The notes: a model not told the origin generated them from the sequence alone. A stretch of 14,627 bases of DNA from JBAYVY01 sp041674345 (GCA_041674345.1 JBAYVY010000045.1:1-14627); one strand, 5' to 3'. Shown: positions 1-7,183, counted from the first letter of the stretch. Translations and numbers: made by a program.

Positions 1-120
1 AAAATGCGTTGAAAACGAGGTTGAATCAACCCATCCCCATCATTGGAGCGTTGCCAGGATGGTGCGCCAGGATTGTGCGCGGAGAGTGGTTGTGCATGAG
101 ATGGACTACCGGGAGGGCAC

Positions 121-157
121 GAATAGCGAAACGAATAGCGAAACAGAATAGCGAAAC
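121..157. repeat. Three copies of a 12-nt direct repeat upstream of pgk
   Basis: The unit gaatagcgaaac occurs at 121-132, 133-144 and 146-157, the last two separated by one extra base. It lies just upstream of the candidate pgk promoter. I see no convincing gene in positions 1-230; an open frame reaching back to position 9 is only a fortuitous upstream extension of pgk. The copies could bind a regulator or be a simple tandem duplication; nothing in the sequence decides this. Confidence 0.7.
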
Positions 158-159
158 AG

Positions 160-188
160 TTGATCGACCGGCCCCGAAGCCCTACATT
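160..188 (+). promoter_or_regulatory. Candidate sigma-70-type promoter of pgk
   Basis: TTGATC at 160-165 and TACATT at 183-188 are separated by 17 nt. Each matches four of six consensus positions. Transcription would start near 195, leaving a leader of about 35 nt with the Shine-Dalgarno-like aggga at 216-220 before the ATG at 231. Prediction from pattern only. Confidence 0.4.
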
Positions 189-230
189 ATCCGTTCCCCC
201 GCCCGACCGCCCCTTAGGGAGCAATCCAAT

Positions 231-1439
231 ATGGCCAAGAAAACCATCGCTGACGTGAATGTGCAAGGTAAGAAGGTGTTGATGCGCGTTGACTTCAACG
301 TGCCTCAGGATGACAGCGGCGTGATCACCGATGATCGGCGCATCGTCATGGCGATGCCGTCGATCAAAAGCGTGATCGAACGCGGCGGATCGGCGATCCT
401 GTTCAGTCATCTGGGCCGGCCCAAAGGCGTCGGGCCGGAGCCGAAATATACGATGAAGCCCGCCGCGGATCAGCTAGGCAAGCTGCTGGGCAAGCCGGTG
501 CTGTTCGCCGCCGATACCGTGGGCGATGATGCGAAGGCGAAGGTCGCCGCCCTCAAGCCAGGCCAGGTGTTGGTGCTGGAGAACGTGCGGTTCAACAAGG
601 GTGAAAAGAAGGGCGATGACGCGGGGTACGTTGCGACGCTGGCGGGTTTCGCCGATGCGTATTGCAATGATGCGTTCGGGACGTGTCACCGGACCGAGGC
701 GTCGATGTATGCCGTGCCGAAGGCGGTCAAGGCCGGGGGCAAACCGGCGGTGTGCGGGTTTCTGGTTGAAAAGGAAATCAAGTATTTGACCGATGCGATC
801 GCCAAGCCGCAGCGTCCGTTCGTGGCGATTCTGGGCGGGGCGAAGGTGTCGGACAAGATCGAAGTCATCAACAATCTGCTGGGCATCTGCGACAAGGTCA
901 TCATCGGCGGGGCGATGGCTTACACGTTTTTGAAAGCGCGGGGCCGGAAGGTCGGCAAGAGCCGGGTGGAAGAAGACAAACTCGACCTGGCGCGTGAACT
1001 GCTGACCAAGGACAACGGCAAACTGATGCTGCCCATCGACCATGCGTGCCATACGGACTTCGACACCTGCGAAGGCGCGAAACGCGACATCTGCGAAGGC
1101 GACATGGGCGATGGCTGCATGGGTTTGGACATCGGCCCGAAGACGATCGCCGCTTACGGCGACGAAATCACCAGGTCCAAAACCATCGTCTGGAACGGCC
1201 CGATGGGCGTGTTCGAGAAACCCCCGTTCGATGAAGGCACACGCAAGGTCGCCGACGCCATTGTCAAAGCGACGGCCGGCGGGGGCGTCAGCATCATCGG
1301 CGGCGGGGACAGCGCGGCGGCGATCCAGGAGTTCGGCCTGGCGGAAAAGGTCAGCCACGTTTCGACCGGCGGCGGAGCGTCGCTGGAAATGCTCGAAGGC
1401 AAGAAGTTCGAGTCGGTCGAGATACTCGACGTGAAATAA
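231..1439 (+). CDS. pgk: Phosphoglycerate kinase
   Basis: Glycolytic and gluconeogenic enzyme that interconverts 1,3-bisphosphoglycerate plus ADP and 3-phosphoglycerate plus ATP in the cytosol. The product is 402 aa, normal for the family. The N-terminal substrate domain shows RVDFNVP (residues 19-25), SHLGRP (59-64), LENVRFNKGEKK and NDAFGTCHRTEAS. The C-terminal nucleotide domain shows AILGGAKVSDKI, GLDIGPKTI, WNGPMGVFE and the glycine-rich IGGGDSAAAI and STGGGASLE. The start at 231 is chosen because MAKKTIADVNVQGKKVLMRVDF aligns with the family N-terminus and aggga lies 10 nt upstream; the frame stays open back to position 9 but that stretch has no family similarity. A long inverted repeat and rpe follow on the same strand. 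Confidence 0.97.
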   Translation: MAKKTIADVNVQGKKVLMRVDFNVPQDDSGVITDDRRIVMAMPSIKSVIERGGSAILFSHLGRPKGVGPEPKYTMKPAADQLGKLLGKPVLFAADTVGDDAKAKVAALKPGQVLVLENVRFNKGEKKGDDAGYVATLAGFADAYCNDAFGTCHRTEASMYAVPKAVKAGGKPAVCGFLVEKEIKYLTDAIAKPQRPFVAILGGAKVSDKIEVINNLLGICDKVIIGGAMAYTFLKARGRKVGKSRVEEDKLDLARELLTKDNGKLMLPIDHACHTDFDTCEGAKRDICEGDMGDGCMGLDIGPKTIAAYGDEITRSKTIVWNGPMGVFEKPPFDEGTRKVADAIVKATAGGGVSIIGGGDSAAAIQEFGLAEKVSHVSTGGGASLEMLEGKKFESVEILDVK

Positions 1440-1447
1440 GAAGATTG

Positions 1448-1610
1448 AACCACAGAGGGCCACAGAGAACCACAGCGAGAGAAAAAGAGTGAGCCACAGA
1501 TAAACACAGATGAACGCGGATAGCTTCATTTTAAAAATCTTATCTGTGTTAATCCGTGTTCATCTGTGGCTATTTTTCTCTGTGGTTCTCTGTGGCCCTC
1601 TTGGTGAAAA
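1448..1610. repeat. Long imperfect inverted repeat of CACAGAG type between pgk and rpe
   Basis: The whole pgk-rpe spacer is an imperfect inverted repeat. Positions 1455-1475 and 1580-1600 are a perfect 21-nt inverted pair; inside it, the block around 1491-1524 pairs imperfectly with that around 1539-1572, including a 9-nt perfect pair (1493-1501 with 1562-1570). The centre is AT-rich (about 1527-1537). Words such as CCACAGAG, ACACAGAT and GAACGCGGAT recur. Transcribed, it would form a very long hairpin, so it may act as a terminator or mRNA stabiliser. Its right edge supplies the ggtga that serves as the probable ribosome binding site of rpe. Related to the element at 2338-2423. Confidence 0.85.
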
Positions 1611-1613
1611 AAC

Positions 1614-2315
1614 ATGCCTTCAAAACTTGCCAAGCTCACCAACTCACCCCTCGTCCTTCCGTCGATTTTGTCCGCGGATTTCGCGCGGCTGGGGGAGGAG
1701 ATCGACGATGTGCTGGCGCGCGGCGCGGATGCGATCCACGTTGACGTGATGGACGGGCATTTCGTGCCGAATCTCACATTCGGCCCGCCGCTGCTGAAGT
1801 CGCTGCGCAAGCGATTCCCGGGGGTTTATTTTGATGTGCATCTGATGGTGACGAATCCCGAAAAGTTCATCGGGCCGTTCGCCGATAGCGGGGCGGATTC
1901 GCTGACGTTTCACATCGAACCCACGTCCGGTTCCGGGGGCGGGCGCGATCACGATGATGAACGCGCGGTGATCGAACAGATACGCAAGCTGGGTTGTGAC
2001 GTGGGCATCACGATCAATCCGCCGACGCCGGCGACGGCGATTGAGCATTTGCTGGGCGATGTGGACATTGTGTTGGTGATGAGTGTGAATCCGGGATTCG
2101 GGGGGCAGTCGTTCATGCCGGAGGTGTTGGAGAAGGTGCGATGGATCAAATCGCGGATCGGGCCGGCGACGCGGTTGGAGATGGACGGGGGGATCAGCGA
2201 CAAGACGGTGGACGAGGCGGTGAAAGCCGGTTGCGACATGCTGGTGGCGGGGAATTATGTTTTCTCGGCGAAAGACCGGACGGCGGCGATGAAGCGGCTG
2301 CGGGGCAATTTGTGA
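1614..2315 (+). CDS. rpe: Ribulose-phosphate 3-epimerase
   Basis: Interconverts D-ribulose 5-phosphate and D-xylulose 5-phosphate in the pentose phosphate or Calvin-type pathway. The product is 233 aa and forms a TIM barrel. Family signatures are PSILSADF (16-23), HVDVMDGHFVPN (42-53, metal ligands H42 and D44), FDVHLMV (73-79, H76), FHIEP (99-103), VNPGFGGQSF (158-167) and LEMDGGI (188-194, catalytic D191). About ten residues after FHIEP, rich in glycine and aspartate (TSGSGGGRDHDDE), are extra relative to typical members; the DNA there carries a minus-strand near copy of the GCCCCCGGAA motif (1931-1940). The ATG at 1614 has ggtga at 1603-1607, contributed by the edge of the upstream repeat. 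A relation to pgk is plausible (central carbon metabolism), but the large intervening hairpin may separate transcription. Confidence 0.96.
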   Translation: MPSKLAKLTNSPLVLPSILSADFARLGEEIDDVLARGADAIHVDVMDGHFVPNLTFGPPLLKSLRKRFPGVYFDVHLMVTNPEKFIGPFADSGADSLTFHIEPTSGSGGGRDHDDERAVIEQIRKLGCDVGITINPPTPATAIEHLLGDVDIVLVMSVNPGFGGQSFMPEVLEKVRWIKSRIGPATRLEMDGGISDKTVDEAVKAGCDMLVAGNYVFSAKDRTAAMKRLRGNL

Positions 2316-2337
2316 TTAAGAACGAAGAAAAGAATTA

Positions 2338-2423
2338 AACACAGAGGGCACGGAGAACACAGAGAAGAAAACTTCAAAATCATTTCCGCCTCTTCCTCTG
2401 TGAACTCTGTGTCCTGTGTTGAA
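2338..2423. repeat. Second CACAGAG-type inverted repeat, between rpe and the HAD gene
   Basis: The left arm (about 2338-2369, with acacagag and gaacacagag) pairs imperfectly with the right arm (about 2391-2423, with ctctgtgaactctgtg and cctgtgttg) around an AT-rich loop. It shares its word content with the element at 1448-1610 but is shorter. It begins about 20 nt after the rpe stop. Positions 2424-2489 are AT-rich leader with no recognised feature. Confidence 0.8.
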
Positions 2424-2489
2424 ATCTTTTTTCTTATTTTTTGGGATTTGCGGATGGGTGAGCGAAATGATGACAAGATGTGTGTGTCG

Positions 2490-3221
2490 ATGAAATCACA
2501 AATGACCAATCCAAAATCACCCATCGCCGCGTTGATATTCGATTTTGACGGGTTGATTATCGACACCGAGACGCCGCAGTATCAGACGTGGCGGGATGTG
2601 TGGGCGGCTCACGGCGCGCATTTGCCGGCGGAACGGTGGATCGAATTGCTGGGCAAGCCGCCGACGACGGCGGACCTTCATGCGGAGTTGGAGGAGAAGA
2701 TCGGTCGTTCGCTGGATCGGGCGGCGGTGAAGGGGGGGCGGGGCGAGGCGTTGATGCGGATCATCGACGGCATGCCGGTGTTGCCGGGTGTGCGGGAGTA
2801 TTTGCGGGATGCGAAATCGCTCGGTTTGAAACTGGCGGTGGCGTCGGGTTCGCCGCGCGATTGGGTGGAGCGGTTTTTGAAGCAGCGGGAATTGTTCGAT
2901 TGGTTCGATGCGATTGTGACCGGCGAGGACACGGAGCGGCACAAGCCGAACCCGGAGCCATTTTTGGAAGCGGCGAAACGGATCGGCGCGGCGGCGGAGC
3001 GGTGCATCGTGTTCGAGGATTCGACGAACGGGATCAGGGCGGCGCGGGCGGCGGGGATGTTCGCGGTGGCCGTGCCGAACCCGCTGACGCACGGGTTGGA
3101 CTTTCCGGCTGCGGGCGCGGATTTGCAACTGGTGTCGATGGCGGACATGTCGCTGGCTGAGTTGGTGGCGCGGGCCGGGGCGGCGTCGGCGTCCGGGATT
3201 CCGGGGGCGGGGGGCGGATGA
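2490..3221 (+). CDS. HAD-superfamily hydrolase, beta-phosphoglucomutase/phosphatase-like
   Basis: Predicted cytosolic phosphatase or phosphomutase of HAD subfamily IA, acting through an aspartyl-phosphate. The product is 243 aa. Motif I is FDFDGLIIDTE (nucleophile D18, general acid/base D20), motif II lies at AVASGS, motif III is the lysine in HKPNPEPF and motif IV is VFEDSTNGI. A helical cap domain of about 70 residues follows motif I, as in beta-phosphoglucomutase and phosphoglycolate phosphatase; the substrate cannot be read from sequence. The start is uncertain: in-frame ATGs at 2454, 2478, 2490 and 2502 all precede the conserved core, and the DNA around 2490-2523 is low-complexity and repeat-like. 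The last 15 or so residues are Ala/Gly-rich and carry a minus-strand near copy of the GCCCCCGGAA motif (3199-3208). ileS starts 21 nt downstream. Confidence 0.88.
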   Translation: MKSQMTNPKSPIAALIFDFDGLIIDTETPQYQTWRDVWAAHGAHLPAERWIELLGKPPTTADLHAELEEKIGRSLDRAAVKGGRGEALMRIIDGMPVLPGVREYLRDAKSLGLKLAVASGSPRDWVERFLKQRELFDWFDAIVTGEDTERHKPNPEPFLEAAKRIGAAAERCIVFEDSTNGIRAARAAGMFAVAVPNPLTHGLDFPAAGADLQLVSMADMSLAELVARAGAASASGIPGAGGG

Positions 3222-3226
3222 TTCGT

Positions 3227-3232
3227 TACAAT
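3227..3232 (+). promoter_or_regulatory. Candidate -10 box immediately before ileS
   Basis: TACAAT ends 10 nt before the ileS ATG at 3243, and there is no Shine-Dalgarno sequence in between. If active, transcripts would start within a few nucleotides of the start codon. No convincing -35 is visible upstream, so this is weak evidence. Confidence 0.3.
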
Positions 3233-3242
3233 ACCCGCCATT

Positions 3243-6203
3243 ATGACCGACGCGCAGAAGAAAAAATATCCGATCAACAAGCCCGACACGAAGTTCGCCA
3301 TGAAGGCGAATCTGGTGCAGAACGAACCGGCTTCGCTGAAGCGATGGGCCGAGATGAATCTGTACGAGCGGATTCGCGGCGCCCCGCATCCGAAGGGCAG
3401 GTTCGCGTTTCACGATGGTCCGCCCTATGCGAACGGGTCGATTCACCTGGGGCATCTGCTGAACAAGGCGTTGAAGGACATCGTGGTGCGTTCGCGCACG
3501 ATGATGGGTTTCGATGTGGATTATGTGCCGGGTTGGGATTGTCACGGCCTGCCGATTGAACACAAGGTGATGCAGGAACTGGGCGACCCCCGGAAAGCGC
3601 ACGGCATGGTGCCGATGCAGATTCGCAAACGGTGCAGGGATTACGCGGAGAAGTTTGTGAAATTGCAGAGCGGGCAGATGAAACGGTTGCTGACGCTGGC
3701 GCGGTACGATGAGCCGTATTTGACGATGCACCCGGAGTTCGAGGCGGCGACGCTGGAGGTGTTCGCCGCGATGGTGGAGCGGGGGATCGTGTACCGGGGG
3801 TTGAAGCCGGTGCATTGGTCGATTGAGAATCGGACGGCGCTGGCCGAGGCGGAGTTGGAGTATTACGACCGGGAAGACACGAGCGTGTATGTGATTTTTG
3901 ATTGCGGATTGCGGATTGCGGATTTGGACGGCGATGTTTCGTTGATGATTTGGACGACGACGCCGTGGACGCTGCCTGCGAATCTCGCGGTGGCGGCGTC
4001 GAGCCATGCCGAATACGGCGTGTATCAGGTCGGCGAACGCAGGGTGATTATCGCGTGTGACCTAGCGGAAAAAGTGCTGGCGATGCAGGGGATCACCGCG
4101 GGCAAGCCGCTGAAAACGCTGCGCGGTAATGCGCTGACGCAACTGACGTACAAGCACCCGTTCATCGACCGCACGAGTCCCGTCGTCACGGCGGAATACG
4201 TCACGCTCGAAGACGGCACGGGTTTGGTTCACACCGCCCCGGGACATGGTGTGGAAGATTACCAGACGGGCTTGCGCGAAAAGCTCGACATTTACTGCCC
4301 CGTGCAAGGTGACGGCACGTTCGATGACACCGTCCCGCAATGGTTGCGCGGCAAAAGCGTGTGGGAAAGCAACGGGTTGGTGATTGACGCGCTGGCGAAG
4401 TCGGGGCATTTGTTTCACCAGCACAAGTTCATGCACAGTTATCCGCACGATTGGCGGAGCAAGACGCCCACGATTTTCAGGGCGACGGAACAATGGTTCA
4501 TTGGTGTCGATCACGCATTTTGTTTAGCGGGTGACGCGCCCCCGGAAGTTGTTGTACGCGATGGTCAGCGTTTAGCGGGTGACGCGCCCCCGGAAGTTGT
4601 TGCACGCGATGGTCAGCGTTTAGCGGGTGACGCGAAGCGTCCCTCTTCATTACGTGAACGTGCGCTGGCATCGACCAACGGTGAAATCAATTTCATTCCG
4701 GATTGGGGGCGCAACCGGATGCGGGGGATGCTGGAGTCCAGGCCGGACTGGTGCGTGAGTCGGCAGCGGCACTGGGGTTTGCCGATCCCGGCGTTTTATC
4801 ACAGTGAAACCGGACAAGTATTGATGACGGCGAAATCGGTGAAAGCGGTGGCGGACGTGGTGCGTGCGAAGGGGAGCGATGCGTGGTTTGCGTTGACGCC
4901 GGCGGAGTTGTTGGCGGGGTATGACATGACGAATGATCCGGGTTGGCGGGGGCAATTAATTGCCCCCGCCGAGTGGGTGAAGGGAACCGATATTTTCGAT
5001 GTGTGGTTCGAGTCGGGTTCATCGTGGTATGCGGTGATGGTGCAACGCGGTCTCGCTCATGGACCGGAAGAAAATCGGCCGGTGACGGATTTGTATTTGG
5101 AGGGGTCGGACCAACACCGCGGCTGGTTCCAATCTTCATTACTTCCGGGGATCGCGGTGACGGGGCATTCGCCTTTTGCGACGGTGCTGACGCACGGGTT
5201 CATGGTGGATAAAGACGGCAGGAAGATGAGCAAGTCGCTGGGGAACGCGCTGGAGGTCGATACGTTGTTGAAGGATTACGGCGCGGATGTTTGTCGATGG
5301 TGGGTGGCGACGCTGAACACGGATAACGACATCAAGGTTGACCCGGAGTTTTTCCGGCTGGCGGGGGAAGAATATCGCAAGGTGCGGAATACGATTCGGT
5401 ATCTGCTGGGCAACCTGTCGGATTACGCCCCCGGCCCCCGGAAGTTGGGAGTCGAAGACGCGACGAGCATTGATGCGTGGGCGATGGGGGAATTGAACAA
5501 GGTGATTGAGCGGGTGACGAAAGGTTACGAATCGTTCAACTTCCGGCAGGTCAGTGAGGCGTTGTTTGATTTTTGCAATGACACGCTGAGCGCGGTGTAC
5601 CTGGCGGCGGTGAAGGATCGACTTTACTGTGACGCCCCCGGCCCTGGAAGTCCGCGCAGATATCGCACGCAGTCGGTGATGTATGCGATGGCGGATGCGT
5701 TGATACGGATGATCGCGCCGATTTTGCCGCACACGGCGGATGAGGCGTGGGGGGGGCTGCACCCCCGGAAGGAAGCCCCCGGAAGTGAAGGCGTTGAGGC
5801 AAGCGTACATCTGGCGTCGCTGGCGGAACCTGTGCAGTGCGAAGTCAGTGATGCGTGGCCGGCGGCGATGGCGGTGCGCGGCGATGTGTTGAAGGCGATG
5901 GAGGATGCGAAAGCGCGGCGGGGAATCGAAAACCCGCTGGACATGGGCGTGACCGTGGCTTTGCCCCCGCCCCCGCCCCCGGAAGGTTTTGCGATGTTGC
6001 AAGCCATCGAACACGAGATGGCGGATTTGTGCGGGGTGAGCCGGTTCGCGTTCGTTGAGAACAGTGAGTTGACGATTGAGGTGGAAGATTTACGGGGTGA
6101 GCCGCGGTGTGACCGGTCGTGGAAACGGGACGGGACGGTGAAGTTGCGCAGTGACGGGGGAATGCTGACGGATCGGGACGCGGCGGCGGTGGGGGTTACG
6201 TGA
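3243..6203 (+). CDS. ileS: Isoleucyl-tRNA synthetase with repeat-derived insertions
   Basis: Class I synthetase that charges tRNA-Ile with isoleucine and edits valine. The product is 986 aa, somewhat longer than the roughly 940 aa of E. coli IleRS. The HIGH motif is HLGH (68-71) and the KMSKS motif is exact (661-665). The editing domain shows WTTTPWTLPANLAVA and GTGLVHTAPGHGVEDY, with the His and Asp needed for valine clearance. RPDWCVSRQRHWGLP and DVWFESGSSW complete the catalytic core. Extra in-frame segments occur at about residues 220-231 (GATTGCG repeats), 426-468 (48-bp tandem), 566-577 (palindrome) and 838-848 (motif pair). The C-terminal zinc finger is degenerate: CDRS and LTDRD stand where CxRC and CxRC are expected, so three of four cysteines are missing. 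There is no Shine-Dalgarno before the ATG. The core looks functional. Confidence 0.96.
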   Translation: MTDAQKKKYPINKPDTKFAMKANLVQNEPASLKRWAEMNLYERIRGAPHPKGRFAFHDGPPYANGSIHLGHLLNKALKDIVVRSRTMMGFDVDYVPGWDCHGLPIEHKVMQELGDPRKAHGMVPMQIRKRCRDYAEKFVKLQSGQMKRLLTLARYDEPYLTMHPEFEAATLEVFAAMVERGIVYRGLKPVHWSIENRTALAEAELEYYDREDTSVYVIFDCGLRIADLDGDVSLMIWTTTPWTLPANLAVAASSHAEYGVYQVGERRVIIACDLAEKVLAMQGITAGKPLKTLRGNALTQLTYKHPFIDRTSPVVTAEYVTLEDGTGLVHTAPGHGVEDYQTGLREKLDIYCPVQGDGTFDDTVPQWLRGKSVWESNGLVIDALAKSGHLFHQHKFMHSYPHDWRSKTPTIFRATEQWFIGVDHAFCLAGDAPPEVVVRDGQRLAGDAPPEVVARDGQRLAGDAKRPSSLRERALASTNGEINFIPDWGRNRMRGMLESRPDWCVSRQRHWGLPIPAFYHSETGQVLMTAKSVKAVADVVRAKGSDAWFALTPAELLAGYDMTNDPGWRGQLIAPAEWVKGTDIFDVWFESGSSWYAVMVQRGLAHGPEENRPVTDLYLEGSDQHRGWFQSSLLPGIAVTGHSPFATVLTHGFMVDKDGRKMSKSLGNALEVDTLLKDYGADVCRWWVATLNTDNDIKVDPEFFRLAGEEYRKVRNTIRYLLGNLSDYAPGPRKLGVEDATSIDAWAMGELNKVIERVTKGYESFNFRQVSEALFDFCNDTLSAVYLAAVKDRLYCDAPGPGSPRRYRTQSVMYAMADALIRMIAPILPHTADEAWGGLHPRKEAPGSEGVEASVHLASLAEPVQCEVSDAWPAAMAVRGDVLKAMEDAKARRGIENPLDMGVTVALPPPPPPEGFAMLQAIEHEMADLCGVSRFAFVENSELTIEVEDLRGEPRCDRSWKRDGTVKLRSDGGMLTDRDAAAVGVT
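3900..3920 (+). repeat. GATTGCG x3 tandem within ileS
   Basis: Three head-to-tail 7-nt units, GATTGCG, at 3900-3906, 3907-3913 and 3914-3920, followed by a degenerate fourth. They encode DCGLRIAD just before the conserved WTTTPWTLPAN block of the editing domain, where other IleRS proteins have a shorter, unrelated link. The unit resembles low-complexity repeats common between genes in some planctomycetes and verrucomicrobia. Confidence 0.75.
4524..4634 (+). repeat. 48-bp tandem repeat (2.3 copies) within ileS
   Basis: Units at 4524-4571 and 4572-4619 differ by a single base (gta against gca), and a third copy is truncated after 15 nt (4620-4634). Each full unit encodes LAGDAPPEVV(V/A)RDGQR, so the period is an exact multiple of three. 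The segment sits between the conserved FRATEQWFIGVDH and INFIPDWGRNR of the catalytic domain, where homologues have only a short helix. Near-identity of the units suggests a recent duplication. Each full unit contains one CCCCCGGAAG. Confidence 0.92.
4945..4970. repeat. Perfect 26-nt palindrome within ileS
   Basis: The arm ggcgggggcaatt (4945-4957) is followed directly by its exact reverse complement (4958-4970), with no spacer. It is read through as WRGQLIAPA, upstream of DVWFESGSSW. The left half of a related structure appears in aat (11153-11174), where cgggggc and gcccccg flank an 8-nt loop. The element is probably a member of a small interspersed palindrome family. Confidence 0.9.
5435..5985 (+). 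repeat. Cluster of CCCCCGGAAG motifs in the 3' part of ileS
   Basis: Exact copies lie at 5435-5444, 5762-5771, 5776-5785 and 5976-5985; a degenerate one (gccctggaag) sits near 5641. They are read in three frames: as PRK (5435, 5762), PGS (5776) and PPE (5976). The copy at 5976 is the end of three stacked gccccc units and gives a run of six prolines. Further exact copies in ileS are at 4539-4548 and 4587-4596 inside the 48-bp tandem. Confidence 0.9.
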
Positions 6204-6206
6204 AAA

Positions 6207-6346
6207 CTCGAAGCTCGAAACTCGAATGACGAATCAAACCCGAAACCCGAAATCCGAAATGGGAAGGGTCACGACGTCGATGTTTTCGGACTTCGAGTTT
6301 CGAGTTTGATTCGGGTTTCGAGTTTCGGATTTCGTTATTTCCGTTT
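6207..6346. repeat. Imperfect inverted repeat (CGAAACTCGAA/CCGAAATCCGAAA type) between ileS and the kinase
   Basis: The left arm (about 6207-6262), made of cgaaactcgaa, gacgaatcaaacccgaaa and cgaaatccgaaa words, pairs imperfectly with the right arm (about 6291-6346), with a central loop of about 28 nt. It starts 4 nt after the ileS stop and fills most of the 197-nt spacer. It could form a long transcript hairpin and act as a terminator. Its sequence differs from the CACAGAG family, so it is a separate repeat type. Positions 6347-6400 hold the leader of the kinase gene, with no clear promoter. Confidence 0.8.
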
Positions 6347-6400
6347 CCGGCGGTGTTGTTTTTTTGCAACGGTCACTGAATCGGGGCGTCGGATTGGACG

Positions 6401-7183
6401 ATGCTTGATAGTGACATGTCGCACCAAAGCAACAATACGCCCCCGGAAGGATCGCGCCTGCGATTGGCGGGGACGGAGCCGATGGCGCGCCAGCCGCAGC
6501 GGGCACCGGGGATGCCGCGGGAGCCGGCCAAGCTGGTGCATGAACTGGCGAACCTGCTGGACGGGTCGTTGCGCAATGTGGGATTGGCGCTGGGGCGGCT
6601 GAAAAACGAACCTCAGGCGGAGGATCAGACGCTGGAACAACTGGCGGCGGCGGACGCGGCGCTGCGACAGATGGCGGATTTGCTGCGCGGGTGGCGCAAG
6701 GGCGGAGCGGCGGAGGCGCGCCCGGCGGCGGAGCGACACGCGACGATGCGTCAGTTGGCGGATCAGGTGGTGCATCTGATGAGGCCTGTGGCGCAGCTGC
6801 AAAACATCGAACTGGCGTCGCATGTCGATGCGGCGGCGGCACAGGTGGAGATGGGGGCGATTTACCCGGTGTTGGTCAACGGCGTGAAGAACGCGATCGA
6901 GGCGGTGGAACGGGACGGGCATGTATGGATGGACGTGGAACGGTTCGGCGGGGAATTGCAGATACAGATCGCCGATGACGGGCCGGGCGTGGACGAACAT
7001 TTGCCAAGGGACGAAGACGGATTGGTGAAGCCGGGCGTGACGACGAAGGAGGCGGGGAGCGGGTTGGGTCTGGCGATCAGCCGGGACATGGTGCGCGGGT
7101 TGGGGGGAGTGATCCGGCTGGAGCCGAACGAGCCGCGCGGGACGGTGATGCTGATACGCGTGCCGATCGGGGATAAACGATGA
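6401..7183 (+). CDS. Soluble sensor histidine kinase (NtrB-like, no sensory domain)
   Basis: Predicted to autophosphorylate on histidine and pass phosphate to the regulator encoded next. The product is 260 aa. The H-box is KLVHELANLL (H47), followed by a dimerisation helix; the ATPase domain has an N-box (VLVNGVKNAIEAV, N160 and N164), G1 (DDGPGV, 193-197) and G2 (GSGLGLAIS, 219-227). No transmembrane segment, PAS or GAF domain is present: only about 45 residues precede the H-box, and these are low-complexity and include the translated motif TPPEG (CCCCCGGAAG at 6440-6449). Input must come from a partner or the cytosol. The stop overlaps the next start as ATGA, indicating translational coupling. 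The start could be the ATG at 6416 instead. Confidence 0.88.
   Translation: MLDSDMSHQSNNTPPEGSRLRLAGTEPMARQPQRAPGMPREPAKLVHELANLLDGSLRNVGLALGRLKNEPQAEDQTLEQLAAADAALRQMADLLRGWRKGGAAEARPAAERHATMRQLADQVVHLMRPVAQLQNIELASHVDAAAAQVEMGAIYPVLVNGVKNAIEAVERDGHVWMDVERFGGELQIQIADDGPGVDEHLPRDEDGLVKPGVTTKEAGSGLGLAISRDMVRGLGGVIRLEPNEPRGTVMLIRVPIGDKR

Noticed and set aside
9..230. N-terminal extension of pgk
   Set aside because: No family similarity, includes the 12-nt repeats, and the ATG at 231 has a better ribosome site and family alignment.
474..1529. Minus-strand open frame beginning with a hydrophobic, membrane-like stretch
   Set aside because: The hydrophobic start is the translation of the CACAGAG inverted repeat and the rest is opposite pgk.
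2517..4007. Long minus-strand open frame opposite the HAD gene and ileS
   Set aside because: Its product is Arg/His/Pro-rich and mirrors two well-supported plus-strand genes; typical antisense shadow in G+C-rich DNA.
4524..4634. CRISPR array
   Set aside because: The repeats are directly adjacent with no spacers and are read in frame inside ileS.
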